A stretch of 18,406 nt of DNA from positions 1-18,406 of the forward strand of contig CAAETD010000164.1 of assembly GCA_900758885.1 (NCBI GenBank), in the 5' to 3' direction. Positions 8,211 to 15,041 of the stretch are shown piece by piece; position 1 is the first letter of the stretch, and each line of letters opens with the position of its first letter. Both the position numbers and the translations under genes were made by a program. This DNA comes from an uncultured Collinsella sp. Its GTDB lineage: Bacteria; Actinomycetota; Coriobacteriia; Coriobacteriales; Coriobacteriaceae. The notes below the pieces were generated by a model. That model was not told where the DNA came from. It ran no database searches and saw only the letters and a list, made by a program, of their open reading frames with translations.

Positions 8211-8277
8211 AAACCATCACAACATTCGACGTTTTTTGCCAAAATCGGGAAAAGCATCGAATGTTGTGATGGTTTTT
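8211..8277 (+). terminator. Palindromic repeat family 1, copy 1, acting as terminator
   Basis: A perfect 19-bp stem (8211-8229 with 8257-8275, arm AAACCATCACAACATTCGA) encloses a 27-base centre that can pair partly (GTTTTTTGCC with GGGAAAAGC). The stem runs into TTTTT (8273-8277), so it should end the ABC exporter transcript. Near-identical copies occur at 9453-9515 and, inverted, at 13552-13616, so it is also a member of an interspersed repeat family. Confidence 0.75.
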
Positions 8278-8376
8278 CTACCACTCGACCGGGTGGAATC
8301 GCTTTCTTGCGCACGAAGGTGTGCGGACCCGTGGGCAGGGGAATAAGGTTGGTTATCCGACTCCATTGGAGGGCTT

Positions 8377-9414
8377 ATGGACCTGCCGATCGTCCTGTCC
8401 CATAAGACTGCCTGGCTGTACCACAACGTGGCACGTCCGTCCGAGCCGCTCTCGCGAGCAAGCAGCCTATACGATGAGGACTCGCTTGCTAACGAGGCGG
8501 AGCCGACCGCGAGCCTGCCCAAATTGGGACTCGATGCCAAGGGGCTGAGGGCTTCAACGGCAGTTGGGATCGTTGCCGGCTATCTAGTCTCGCTCGGTAT
8601 TCCACGAGAAGAGCTCGATCATATCGACACGCTCGTCAACTTCGATTTTGAGCGCTCGACGCCGGCTGGATTTAGGTGCCACGTGTTTGGGGCGCCGGTA
8701 CCTTCAGACCATCTTATCGAGGTGGCAGAGGGCCTTCTAGTGGTTGATGAGGCCATATGCTTTGTTCAAGCGGGTTCGTGGATGAGTGAGCCCGAGCAGC
8801 TGGAATATGGCTACGAAATCTGTGCCCGATACCATTTGAATCATCTGTCGACAGGCGATTATATCGAGATGGGGCAGAGGTATACCGTTGCCGACTTGAT
8901 TGCTTATTGCAATGAGAACCGATCTCGTCAGGGGGCCATGCGCGCGGCCGCCGTGCTCAAGCGCGTGCACGATGGCGCGCGTTCGCCCATGGAGACGGCC
9001 ACCGCAATCATGGTCGTAGCAAAACGTTCCCAGGGCGGGCTGGGATACACCAAGATCGAGCTCAACCTTCGGGTCGATGTTCCCAACGAGTTCAAGTATC
9101 TCGCAAAGTCCGGGTATTTCGAGATTGACGTATATGCGCCTGCGAGCGGTACGGGGATTGAATACAACGGCTCGGACCATCTTGATAAACAGCGCAGCGC
9201 GTCGGATGCGGAGCGTATGACCGTGCTGAGCGCGCTGGGCTTTAGCATGATCGTCCTCACCGGGACTCAGTTTGCCCATCAGCTGCAATTGCATCGGGCG
9301 ATGAACGCCATCGCGCTCGCTATGGGCCTCAAGTGCGACCGAAGCGAAGCGTTCCAGAAACGTCAAAACGACCTGCGAGAATTCGTGATTCGGCACTGGG
9401 ACGGCAGCCTTTAG
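8377..9414 (+). CDS. Hypothetical protein with DUF559-like nuclease-fold C-terminus
   Basis: 345 residues, soluble, no signal peptide. The ATG follows GGAGGG (8368-8373). The C-terminal third has the layout of DUF559/Vsr-like PD-(D/E)XK proteins seen fused to AbiEi-like domains in actinobacteria: SPMET with E206, then EIDVY (E249, D251), then EYNG (E262), then DAERM and a final hydrophobic strand (FSMIVLT). These would be the metal-binding acidic residues of an endonuclease fold. The N-terminal part includes a GLLVVDEAICFVQAG strand pair followed by LEYGYEICARYHL, which I associate with Coriobacteria proteins of unknown role. The gene stands alone between two direct copies of a palindromic element. 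The family assignment is by pattern, and DNA cleavage is not established. A role in defence or DNA processing would be a guess. Confidence 0.85.
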   Translation: MDLPIVLSHKTAWLYHNVARPSEPLSRASSLYDEDSLANEAEPTASLPKLGLDAKGLRASTAVGIVAGYLVSLGIPREELDHIDTLVNFDFERSTPAGFRCHVFGAPVPSDHLIEVAEGLLVVDEAICFVQAGSWMSEPEQLEYGYEICARYHLNHLSTGDYIEMGQRYTVADLIAYCNENRSRQGAMRAAAVLKRVHDGARSPMETATAIMVVAKRSQGGLGYTKIELNLRVDVPNEFKYLAKSGYFEIDVYAPASGTGIEYNGSDHLDKQRSASDAERMTVLSALGFSMIVLTGTQFAHQLQLHRAMNAIALAMGLKCDRSEAFQKRQNDLREFVIRHWDGSL

Positions 9415-9452
9415 GGACGCTTTGGCCCTTCTACGGGGTGCCGTGGGCAGGC

Positions 9453-9515
9453 AAACCATCACAACATTCGACGTTTTTTGCCAAAATCGGGAAAAGCATC
9501 GAATGCTGTGATGGT
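9453..9515 (+). repeat. Palindromic repeat family 1, copy 2
   Basis: Matches copy 1 (8211-8273) over 63 nt with a single difference (C at 9506 for T). That difference causes an A-C mismatch in the stem. The downstream U tract is lost (CTGTG instead of TTTTC), so it should be a poorer terminator. It is in the same orientation as copy 1 and lies between the DUF559-like gene and moaA. Confidence 0.85.
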
Positions 9516-9601
9516 CTGTGCTGAGGATGGGCTTGGGAAGTCCGTTTTGCTCGAAGCGACCTGTCCTGTCGTACGGGTGTCGGCATGATTCTCTTGTGGG
9601 G

Positions 9602-9607
9602 TATTAT
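9602..9607 (+). promoter_or_regulatory. Candidate -10 of the moaA promoter
   Basis: TATTAT at 9602-9607 matches five of six -10 positions and lies 39 bases before the moaA GTG start. No good -35 is found at 16-18 bp upstream (GTCGGC at 9579-9584), so the call is weak. The leader is too short to hold a molybdenum-cofactor riboswitch. Confidence 0.3.
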
Positions 9608-9646
9608 GTTTTCCGAAGAATAAAACGCCGCGTGAGGGAGGGCTGC

Positions 9647-10702
9647 GTGGACGGGCACGTGCAACATGACGGTTTTGGCCGCGACATCAACTACCTGCGC
9701 ATTGCCGTTACCGACAAGTGCAATTTCCGCTGCATCTATTGCATGCCGGCCGATGGCGTGGCACCCCGCGCGCACGACGAGCTGCTCAGCGCCGAGGAGA
9801 TCGCCCGCTTTGTGCGCCTGGTGGCGGGGGAGGGCATTCGCCGCGTACGCCTGACGGGCGGCGAGCCGCTGGTCAGCCGCCGCATCATCCCGCTCATTCG
9901 CGACATCCGCGCGATTCCGCAGATCGAGGACATCTCGCTCACCACCAACGGCGCCCTGCTGCCCAAGCTGGCACCGCAGCTCAAAGATGCCGGGCTTAAC
10001 CGCGTCAACATCTCACTCGATACGCTCGACCCCTCGCTGTTTGGAAAGATCACGCGCCTGGGTCGACTCGAGCAGACCATGGCTGGCATCGACGCGGCGC
10101 TGGCTTGGGGCTTTGAGCCCGTTAAGGTCAACTGCGTTGTTGTGCGCCGGCTCAACCAGGATGTGGCGGCCCTCGCGCGGCTCACGCTTGACCGCCCCAT
10201 CCACCTGCGCTTTATCGAATACATGCCCATTGGCGACGAACGTACGAGCTCACATTGTGCCGTAGACCCTCACGCGCCCACACTCAATCCCGAGCTGTGG
10301 GACGCGAGCGACACCGTGCCGAGCGACGAGCTGCGGGAGCGCATCAATGCCGGGGCTGCCGCGGCGGGTCTGGGCGAGCTCGAGCCGCTCGACATCAACG
10401 ACGCTCCTGCCGGCGCGGGCCCTGCGCGCTATTGGCACTTTCCGGGCGCGGCGGGAACGGTCGGCTTTATCAGCGCCATGTCCAACCATTTTTGTGCGAA
10501 TTGCAACCGTCTGCGCCTGACGGCCGATGGCAACGTGCGTCCGTGCCTGTTCAGCGATGCCGAGTATTCGGTGCGTGAGGCGCTGCGCCGTGGTGATGAT
10601 ATGCGGGTACTTTCAATTTGGCGCGATGCCGTGGCCCACAAACCGCAGGAACACGCGATAATTGAGGGCACGCAACGATTTATGTCCCAAATCGGAGGAT
10701 GA
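9647..10702 (+). CDS. moaA: GTP 3',8-cyclase MoaA
   Basis: Radical-SAM enzyme for the first step of molybdenum cofactor synthesis. It converts GTP to 3',8-cyclo-7,8-dihydro-GTP, which MoaC then uses. 351 residues from the GTG at 9647, chosen because GGGAGGG lies at 9636-9642 and the family N-terminus (GRDINYLRIAVTDKCNFRC) follows. The frame is open back to an ATG at 9518, but that region overlaps the palindromic repeat and does not look like MoaA. The N-terminal SAM cluster is C25, C29, C32; the C-terminal substrate cluster is C283, C286, C300. The protein ends in the conserved Gly-Gly, which is required for activity in this family. The gene is followed four bases later by moaC-mobB, so the two steps are likely cotranscribed. 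Confidence 0.95.
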   Translation: MDGHVQHDGFGRDINYLRIAVTDKCNFRCIYCMPADGVAPRAHDELLSAEEIARFVRLVAGEGIRRVRLTGGEPLVSRRIIPLIRDIRAIPQIEDISLTTNGALLPKLAPQLKDAGLNRVNISLDTLDPSLFGKITRLGRLEQTMAGIDAALAWGFEPVKVNCVVVRRLNQDVAALARLTLDRPIHLRFIEYMPIGDERTSSHCAVDPHAPTLNPELWDASDTVPSDELRERINAGAAAAGLGELEPLDINDAPAGAGPARYWHFPGAAGTVGFISAMSNHFCANCNRLRLTADGNVRPCLFSDAEYSVREALRRGDDMRVLSIWRDAVAHKPQEHAIIEGTQRFMSQIGG

Positions 10703-10706
10703 TCAT

Positions 10707-12005
10707 ATGGCCAAGAGCAGGTACGCCGATGCCACCAAGGCCGCTCGCAGGGCCGCGATGTCTGCCCACAAAGTCACGGCTGCGGCCAGCGATGCCGTTG
10801 CAGGCGCGCAGCCGACTGCCAGCGCTGCCACCGAGCCCGCCCGCGACGCCCGTCGCGACGAGCTGACGCACGTTGACGCCAAGGGCGAGGTTCGCATGGT
10901 CGACGTGTCCGACAAGGCCGAGACCCATCGCATCGCCATTGCCGAGGGCACCATCCTCATGCACCCCGAGACGCAGGCCAGGGTGCTGCAGGACCGCGCC
11001 AAAAAGGGCGACGTGCTTGCCTGCGCACGCGTGGCGGGCATTATGGCCATCAAGCGCACGAGCGACATCATCCCCATGTGCCATCCGTTGCTCATTACCA
11101 AGAGCAAGTGCGACATTGCGCCCATCGCTCCGGCGGGGATGCCGGCTGAGGACGTGCCCGAGGGCTGGGCGCCGGCGCGCGTGGACGGGCAGGTTGGCTT
11201 TCACGTGCTGGTTACGGCCGGCGTGACGGGCAAGACGGGTATCGAGATGGAGGCCCTGACCGGCGCGAGTGCCGCGTGTCTGACCATCTACGACATGTGC
11301 AAGGCCGTCGATCGCGGTATGGAAATCGTCGACGTGCGCCTGCTGCACAAGGAGGGTGGCCGCTCGGGCGTATGGGACCGCGCAGAGCGTCAGACCGCTG
11401 CCGTTGAGTCCGTGGCCGCTGACGGTGCCGCGCCCGCAAGCGCACCCGTCGCCGTCGCACCCGCAGCTCCGACACCGGCCGTCCCCGCGATCGCGTTTAT
11501 CGGCTATCAAAACTCGGGCAAGACCACGCTCGTCGAGAAGGTTATCGCCGAGCTCACCCGCCGCGGCCTGCGCGTGGGTTCGCTCAAGCATCATGGACAT
11601 CACGGTTTTGATATCGATGTGCCCGCTAAGGACACCTGGCGCCATCACCAGGCCGGATCCAAGCACGTTGGCCTCATCTGCGCCACGCGCTGGGCGGAGT
11701 ACGCCGACACGCGCGAGGAGGACGAGATGCCCGCGCGCGAGCTGCTGTCGCGCTACAACGATGTCGACGTGGTGATCATCGAGGGCTACAAGACCGAGGG
11801 CTTCGACAACATCGTGGTCGCACGCTCCGGTGTCGACCGTCTGCGCGGCAAGAGCTCGCTCGACCTGGTCGACGGTCACACGCTGGCCCTTGCCTGCAAC
11901 GAAGCCCTGGCGCGTCAGGCCTTCGACGCCGGCTTTGCGACCCGAGCCATCAACATCAACGACGCCCGAGCCATCTGCGACCTGATCCAAGATCATCTGG
12001 CCTAA
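10707..12005 (+). CDS. moaC-mobB: Fusion: cyclic pyranopterin monophosphate synthase MoaC + MobB
   Basis: 432 residues joining two molybdenum cofactor functions. Residues about 53-228 are MoaC, which makes cyclic pyranopterin monophosphate from the MoaA product. The conserved MCHPLL (H126), KTGxEMEALT and YDMCKA (D196, K199) are present. Residues about 262-432 are MobB, the GTP-binding helper for adding guanine dinucleotide, with P-loop GYQNSGKTT (266-274; K272) and the His-rich KHHGHHGFDID. An Ala/Pro/Val-rich linker (about 233-262) joins them. A basic, Ala-rich extension of about 52 residues precedes MoaC. The ATG at 10707 follows GGAGG (10694-10698), which overlaps the end of moaA. No moaD, moaE, mogA, moeA or mobA is seen, so those steps must be encoded elsewhere. 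The frame is continuous across the fusion. Confidence 0.93.
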   Translation: MAKSRYADATKAARRAAMSAHKVTAAASDAVAGAQPTASAATEPARDARRDELTHVDAKGEVRMVDVSDKAETHRIAIAEGTILMHPETQARVLQDRAKKGDVLACARVAGIMAIKRTSDIIPMCHPLLITKSKCDIAPIAPAGMPAEDVPEGWAPARVDGQVGFHVLVTAGVTGKTGIEMEALTGASAACLTIYDMCKAVDRGMEIVDVRLLHKEGGRSGVWDRAERQTAAVESVAADGAAPASAPVAVAPAAPTPAVPAIAFIGYQNSGKTTLVEKVIAELTRRGLRVGSLKHHGHHGFDIDVPAKDTWRHHQAGSKHVGLICATRWAEYADTREEDEMPARELLSRYNDVDVVIIEGYKTEGFDNIVVARSGVDRLRGKSSLDLVDGHTLALACNEALARQAFDAGFATRAININDARAICDLIQDHLA

Positions 12006-12044
12006 AACCTGCCAAATAGGGACAGGTTTATTTTGGCAGGTTTT
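12004..12044 (+). terminator. Terminator after moaC-mobB
   Basis: A perfect 13-bp stem (12004-12016 with 12032-12044, arm AAAACCTGCCAAA) begins inside the moaC-mobB stop codon. It has a 15-base loop, and its 3' arm ends in TTTT. The A-rich upstream and U-rich downstream arms fit a bidirectional rho-independent terminator. The loop contains GGGACAGGTTT, which partly repeats the stem sequence. Confidence 0.65.
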
Positions 12045-12062
12045 ATCTGGGCAAACGTCACT

Positions 12063-12097
12063 TCCACCACAAAGGGGCCAGGCACCTTTGTGGTGGA
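12063..12097 (+). repeat. Palindromic repeat family 2, copy A
   Basis: A 13-bp perfect stem (TCCACCACAAAGG at 12063-12075 with 12085-12097) encloses the 9-base loop GGCCAGGCA and is followed by TTTTG. Copies B (13652-13679) and C (14605-14637) share the arms and the CAGGCA loop. As the second hairpin in a row after moaC-mobB, it may back up the terminator at 12004-12044. Confidence 0.75.
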
Positions 12098-12220
12098 TTT
12101 TGCTTTAGTAGATGTTTGGGACATGTCTTACAATCTACCAAGTAGTTCATGACGGGCGAAAAACGGAGAGAAGGGGCTTGATGCGTCCTTAATGTTTCAT
12201 GCGGATAGATTGATTTGACA

Positions 12221-12243
12221 GACGGTGGCGAATGCCCACCGTC
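12221..12243 (+). promoter_or_regulatory. Hairpin in the leader of the MFS gene
   Basis: A perfect 8-bp dyad, GACGGTGG (12221-12228) with CCACCGTC (12236-12243), directly follows a TTGACA hexamer at 12215-12220. No matching -10 is found 17 bp on, so TTGACA may be chance. The dyad lies 17 bases before the AAGGAG ribosome site and could be an operator or an RNA hairpin that affects expression. A three-codon ORF with a good ribosome site (ATG at 12181) lies upstream. Confidence 0.35.
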
Positions 12244-12270
12244 CGCATTCGTGTGAAACAAGGAGTCTCC

Positions 12271-13551
12271 ATGCTCGCCTCTCTTTTCTCAAAGCCTCAA
12301 TCACCGCTGTCCGTGCAGGCCAAGCGCCTGGTGGCGATGCGCTTTCTCATCTACACCGGTTTTCAGACCAGCTACTTTATCGGCGTCATCGGAACGCTCA
12401 CCTATGCAGACAATGCCTCGGTCGTGGCGACATCGCTGGCCGTTCTGTTTATGAACGTCTTTGTGATCCTGGGATCCTTTGCGGGTGGCGCGGCGCTCGA
12501 CGCCTGGGGCCCGCGCCGTCATTTCTTGCTGAGCATCGTGGGCACGCTGGCAACCGGCGCGGCGATCCTCGTTTTTGGCAGCGCGACCGGCATCGTCCTG
12601 CTCGGCGCGGTGCTCCTGGGCTTTGTGATGGGGTTCGCCCAGCCCATCGCCACATCCTATCCGGCCTACCTCACCGACGACCCTGTCGAGCTCAAAGACA
12701 TCAACTCCGCTATCGCCATGTTTTCAAACGTGAGTATCATCGTTGGCCCCACGCTGGGCGGCTTTGTCGCGGCGGCTGCGTCGTCGCGCGCGGTGTTCGT
12801 GCTTATGATGCTCTTTACCGCGTTGGCGCTCATTGCCGGTTGGAGCTTTAGGCCGCAGACCAGCCATGCCACCGGGCATACGGATGCCGATTTGGCAGAG
12901 GAAGGGGAGCGTGCGGGACAAAGCTCCAACTCCAGCGCGTCCACCCGCGTCACCTTCGTGACCAGCATCAAGACGGTCTTTACCAACAGCGTCCTCGCCC
13001 TACTGTTCTGCATTATTTTCCTTTCGAACTTTGGCTACGGTGCCTTCGACCCGCTGGAGTCGTTTTTCTATCGCGATGTCCTGCACGTCGGTGTTGAGTG
13101 GATGGGCTGGCTCTCATCGGCCAGCGGTGTGGGCGCGGTGCTGGGCGCCGTGGTCGCGCTCCGCTTGCCGCCACGCCTGGTCAACCTTAAGACGCTGCTC
13201 GCGGCGCTTATGTCCGTGGGCCTGGGAAGTTTGCTCTATGTGGGGACGCCGTACGTGGGCGTGGCCCTCGTCGGCCAAATCGTCCTGGGCGTGGCGTGGG
13301 GCGTCGTCAACCCGCTCCACAACACGATCGTGCAAACGACAGCTCCGCTCGAGCAGCTCGGTCGCGTCAACTCGGTCATGGGCTTTGGCAACATGTTCGC
13401 CGGCGTGGCCCCGCTGGCGATTGCCCCGTGGCTGGCGGCGACGTTTGGCGTGCAGCAGACGCTCGTTGGTGCGGGCATGGTCGTGACGGCAGTTCCGGCG
13501 GCGTTGCTGCTGTTTGGCCGCCGGCATTTGGATCGTGCCGCAAGGCAGTAA
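12271..13551 (+). CDS. Major facilitator superfamily transporter
   Basis: Inner-membrane secondary transporter, 426 residues, with about 12 hydrophobic segments. A charged, Ser-rich central loop (about 197-228, SSNSSAST) separates the two six-helix halves, as is typical of MFS drug or metabolite exporters. The loop between helices 2 and 3 reads GGAALDAWGPRR, matching the G-x-x-x-D-x-x-G-R-R/K signature of the superfamily. The ATG at 12271 is preferred because AAGGAG (12260-12265) stands 5 bases before it. An in-frame ATG at 12232 lies within a leader hairpin and has no ribosome site. The closest style is macrolide or multidrug efflux, but the substrate cannot be told. It is a single gene: terminator-like repeats stand both upstream and downstream. 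Confidence 0.92.
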   Translation: MLASLFSKPQSPLSVQAKRLVAMRFLIYTGFQTSYFIGVIGTLTYADNASVVATSLAVLFMNVFVILGSFAGGAALDAWGPRRHFLLSIVGTLATGAAILVFGSATGIVLLGAVLLGFVMGFAQPIATSYPAYLTDDPVELKDINSAIAMFSNVSIIVGPTLGGFVAAAASSRAVFVLMMLFTALALIAGWSFRPQTSHATGHTDADLAEEGERAGQSSNSSASTRVTFVTSIKTVFTNSVLALLFCIIFLSNFGYGAFDPLESFFYRDVLHVGVEWMGWLSSASGVGAVLGAVVALRLPPRLVNLKTLLAALMSVGLGSLLYVGTPYVGVALVGQIVLGVAWGVVNPLHNTIVQTTAPLEQLGRVNSVMGFGNMFAGVAPLAIAPWLAATFGVQQTLVGAGMVVTAVPAALLLFGRRHLDRAARQ

Positions 13552-13616
13552 AAACCATCACAACATTCAGCGAAAATCGCGATTTTGCCGAAAAACGTCG
13601 AATGTTGTGATGCTTT
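13552..13616 (-). repeat. Palindromic repeat family 1, copy 3 (inverted)
   Basis: It starts at the base after the MFS stop. On the minus strand it reads like copy 1: CATCACAACATTC arms (13 bp perfect) around a T-rich centre, ending in TGGTTTTTAC. The centre has diverged (GCAAAATCGCG instead of CCAAAATCGGG) and one arm end has CTTT for GTTT. The U tract is on the minus strand, so on the plus strand it is only a hairpin. Confidence 0.75.
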
Positions 13617-13651
13617 GCGCCCCGGGCCAGGTCACCCTGCGGGTTCGGCCA

Positions 13652-13679
13652 CCACAAAGGGGGGCAGGCACCTTTGTGG
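13652..13679 (+). repeat. Palindromic repeat family 2, copy B
   Basis: CCACAAAGG (13652-13660) pairs with CCTTTGTGG (13671-13679) around GGGGCAGGCA. The outer stem is decayed compared with copies A and C, because the 3' side changes to CGATC. It is 36 bases downstream of family 1 copy 3, so the two repeat types sit side by side between the MFS and HAD genes. Confidence 0.7.
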
Positions 13680-13705
13680 CGATCGGGCCCCAACGGCCCG
13701 TGCCT

Positions 13706-13714
13706 TGGTATACC
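13706..13714 (+). promoter_or_regulatory. Candidate extended -10 promoter for the HAD gene
   Basis: TGGTATACC (TG, one base, then TATACC) fits an extended -10. A 6-bp dyad, CGGGCC (13684-13689) with GGCCCG (13695-13700), occupies the position where a -35 would lie. The leader to the ATG at 13770 would be about 50 bases. No separate -35 is evident. Confidence 0.35.
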
Positions 13715-13769
13715 ATGTACGCCGTTCACGAATACACCCCACACCGCCGCACAACCCAGAAAGGTCCCC

Positions 13770-14591
13770 ATGGACACCACCTTCAGCCACATCAAAGCCG
13801 TGTTCTGCGATATCGACGGCACGCTGCTCACGAGCCAGCACACGGTGTCCCCGCGCACCGTGGCGGCGATCCGCGCCCTGCACGAGCGCGGCGTGCTCTT
13901 CGGCCTGTGCACCGGGCGCGACGCCCACGCGACCGAGGCCATGTACGAGCTCTGGGGCATCGAAGGCCTGGTGGACGTGCTCGTGGGCTGCGGTGGCGCC
14001 GAGGTCATCGACCGCGCGCACGATATCAACGAGCTGAGCTATCCGCTGCCGGGCGAGACCATCGCGCGCATCTGCAAGCACATGGCGGACCTTCCGGCAA
14101 CGCCCGTCTGCCCCCGAGACGGCGTGTTCTACGTGCCCGAGAGCAACGCGTGCGTCGAGCACCTGTCGCGCGTCGACGGCGTGTCCTACCAGGTGGTCGA
14201 TTTTGCCGAGTTTTTGCGCGAGCCGCAGCCCAAGGTGATGTTTACCATGGCGCCCGAGGTAATGCCGCGGGTGATTGAGCGGGCGTCGACGTTTGCCGAT
14301 AACACTGTTAAGGCGGCGGCTCTGCAAACCACGCAGCGGCTCTACGAGTTCATGGATCCGCGCGTGTCCAAGACGCGCGGCCTTGTGCGCGTGGCGGAGC
14401 TCAACGACATGGAGCTCCAGAACATCTGCGTGTTTGGCGATGCGGACAACGACACCTGCATGGTGGCCGACGCCGACGTGGGCGTGGCCATGGCAAACGG
14501 CAGCGACGCCACCCGTGCCGCCGCCGACTTTGTGACCGCGAGCAACGACAAAGACGGCATCGCGATCTTTATCGAGGAACATCTGCTGTAG
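13770..14591 (+). CDS. Cof-type HAD-IIB family phosphatase
   Basis: Cytosolic haloacid-dehalogenase-type hydrolase, 273 residues, expected to remove phosphate from small molecules such as sugar phosphates or flavin mononucleotide. Motif I is DIDGTLL with nucleophile D14 and acid/base D16. Motif II includes CTGRD. A lysine is present in KVMF and the late acidic motif is FGDADND (D224, D226, D228), followed by the family's typical GVAMANG and final AADFVT. A cap domain of the IIB type fills about 85-195. The ATG at 13770 follows AGAAAGG (13758-13764); the open frame continues upstream into repeat DNA and is not credible there. It is a single gene flanked by repeat elements. Substrate not predictable. 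Confidence 0.93.
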   Translation: MDTTFSHIKAVFCDIDGTLLTSQHTVSPRTVAAIRALHERGVLFGLCTGRDAHATEAMYELWGIEGLVDVLVGCGGAEVIDRAHDINELSYPLPGETIARICKHMADLPATPVCPRDGVFYVPESNACVEHLSRVDGVSYQVVDFAEFLREPQPKVMFTMAPEVMPRVIERASTFADNTVKAAALQTTQRLYEFMDPRVSKTRGLVRVAELNDMELQNICVFGDADNDTCMVADADVGVAMANGSDATRAAADFVTASNDKDGIAIFIEEHLL

Positions 14592-14604
14592 CGCCGGGGG
14601 AGAA

Positions 14605-14637
14605 CCACCACAAAGGGGGCAGGCACCTTTGTGGTGG
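14605..14637 (+). repeat. Palindromic repeat family 2, copy C
   Basis: A perfect 12-bp stem (CCACCACAAAGG at 14605-14616 with 14626-14637) surrounds the 9-base loop GGGCAGGCA, 13 bases after the HAD stop. No U tract follows (CCTCAGG), so any role as a terminator of the HAD gene is uncertain. Confidence 0.75.
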
Positions 14638-14778
14638 CCTCAGGCGATTTGGGCGAATTGATACCTAAAATCTGCGCGTAAATTCAGATATGGTTGTCTG
14701 AACATTGCGCTTCTAACTACCGATGAGTTAAAGATATTCCCATCAATTTGGTAGTCTATTCCTCCCGGTTAATGACCT

Positions 14779-14808
14779 ACCGTTCACGGTCGTTTTTCGA
14801 CCGTTCAC
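14779..14808 (+). promoter_or_regulatory. Tandem 9-bp repeats resembling a LytTR-regulator site
   Basis: ACCGTTCAC occurs at 14779-14787 and 14800-14808, separated by exactly 12 bases. LytTR-type regulators (AgrA, VirR, LytR) bind two 9-bp direct repeats with 12-13 bp between, with remembered consensus [TA][AC][CA]GTTN[AG][TG]; each copy here fits eight of nine positions. The intervening bases also form CGGTCG-TTTTT-CGACCG (14787-14803), so a small hairpin is an alternative reading. The site lies about 290 bases before the surface-protein ATG. Confidence 0.45.
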
Positions 14809-15020
14809 AGGATGTCTGCTCTTGAGCAAAATGTTGTGCAAATAAATAAAATGCTATTAAAAAATGATGGACAACTAAATTACCAGTAGAAACAAACAAC
14901 AGATAGCGAATAAAAGAAAGCAAATCTGAGTAAATGTCAAGAGAATTGAGAACTGGCTACAAAAATGTCGGTTTTGCTGCTCAGATGTTTAAACAATAGT
15001 TACAATAATATTACTAAGCG

Positions 15021-15041
15021 TGCGCAATTACAGATTGCGCA
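15021..15041 (+). promoter_or_regulatory. Perfect dyad in the leader of the surface-protein gene
   Basis: TGCGCAAT (15021-15028) and ATTGCGCA (15034-15041) form a perfect 8-bp stem with a TACAG loop, 54 bases before the ATG. It is preceded by the -10-like TACAAT (15001-15006), so it may be an operator at the start of transcription or a stabilising 5' hairpin in the messenger. No U tract follows. Confidence 0.45.

Noticed and set aside
8231..8236. T6 run in the palindromic repeat as a phase-variation tract
   Set aside because: It is noncoding and has the same length in copies 1 and 2; it is part of the hairpin centre.
9518..9646. Upstream ATG extension of moaA
   Set aside because: It begins at the edge of a palindromic repeat and gives 43 residues unlike MoaA. 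The GTG at 9647 has a strong ribosome site.
10680..11996. Long open frame on the minus strand opposite moaC-mobB
   Set aside because: Composition is typical of an antisense shadow, and both MoaC and MobB motifs are intact on the plus strand.
12232..12270. Upstream ATG for the MFS gene
   Set aside because: It lies inside the leader hairpin without a ribosome site. AAGGAG supports the ATG at 12271.
8211..14637. CRISPR array from repeated palindromes
   Set aside because: The copies are far apart, occur in both orientations and lie between genes. There are no regular spacers and no cas genes.
14851..14889. Twelve-codon ORF in the adhesin leader
   Set aside because: There is no ribosome site in front of it, and short open frames are expected by chance in AT-rich DNA.
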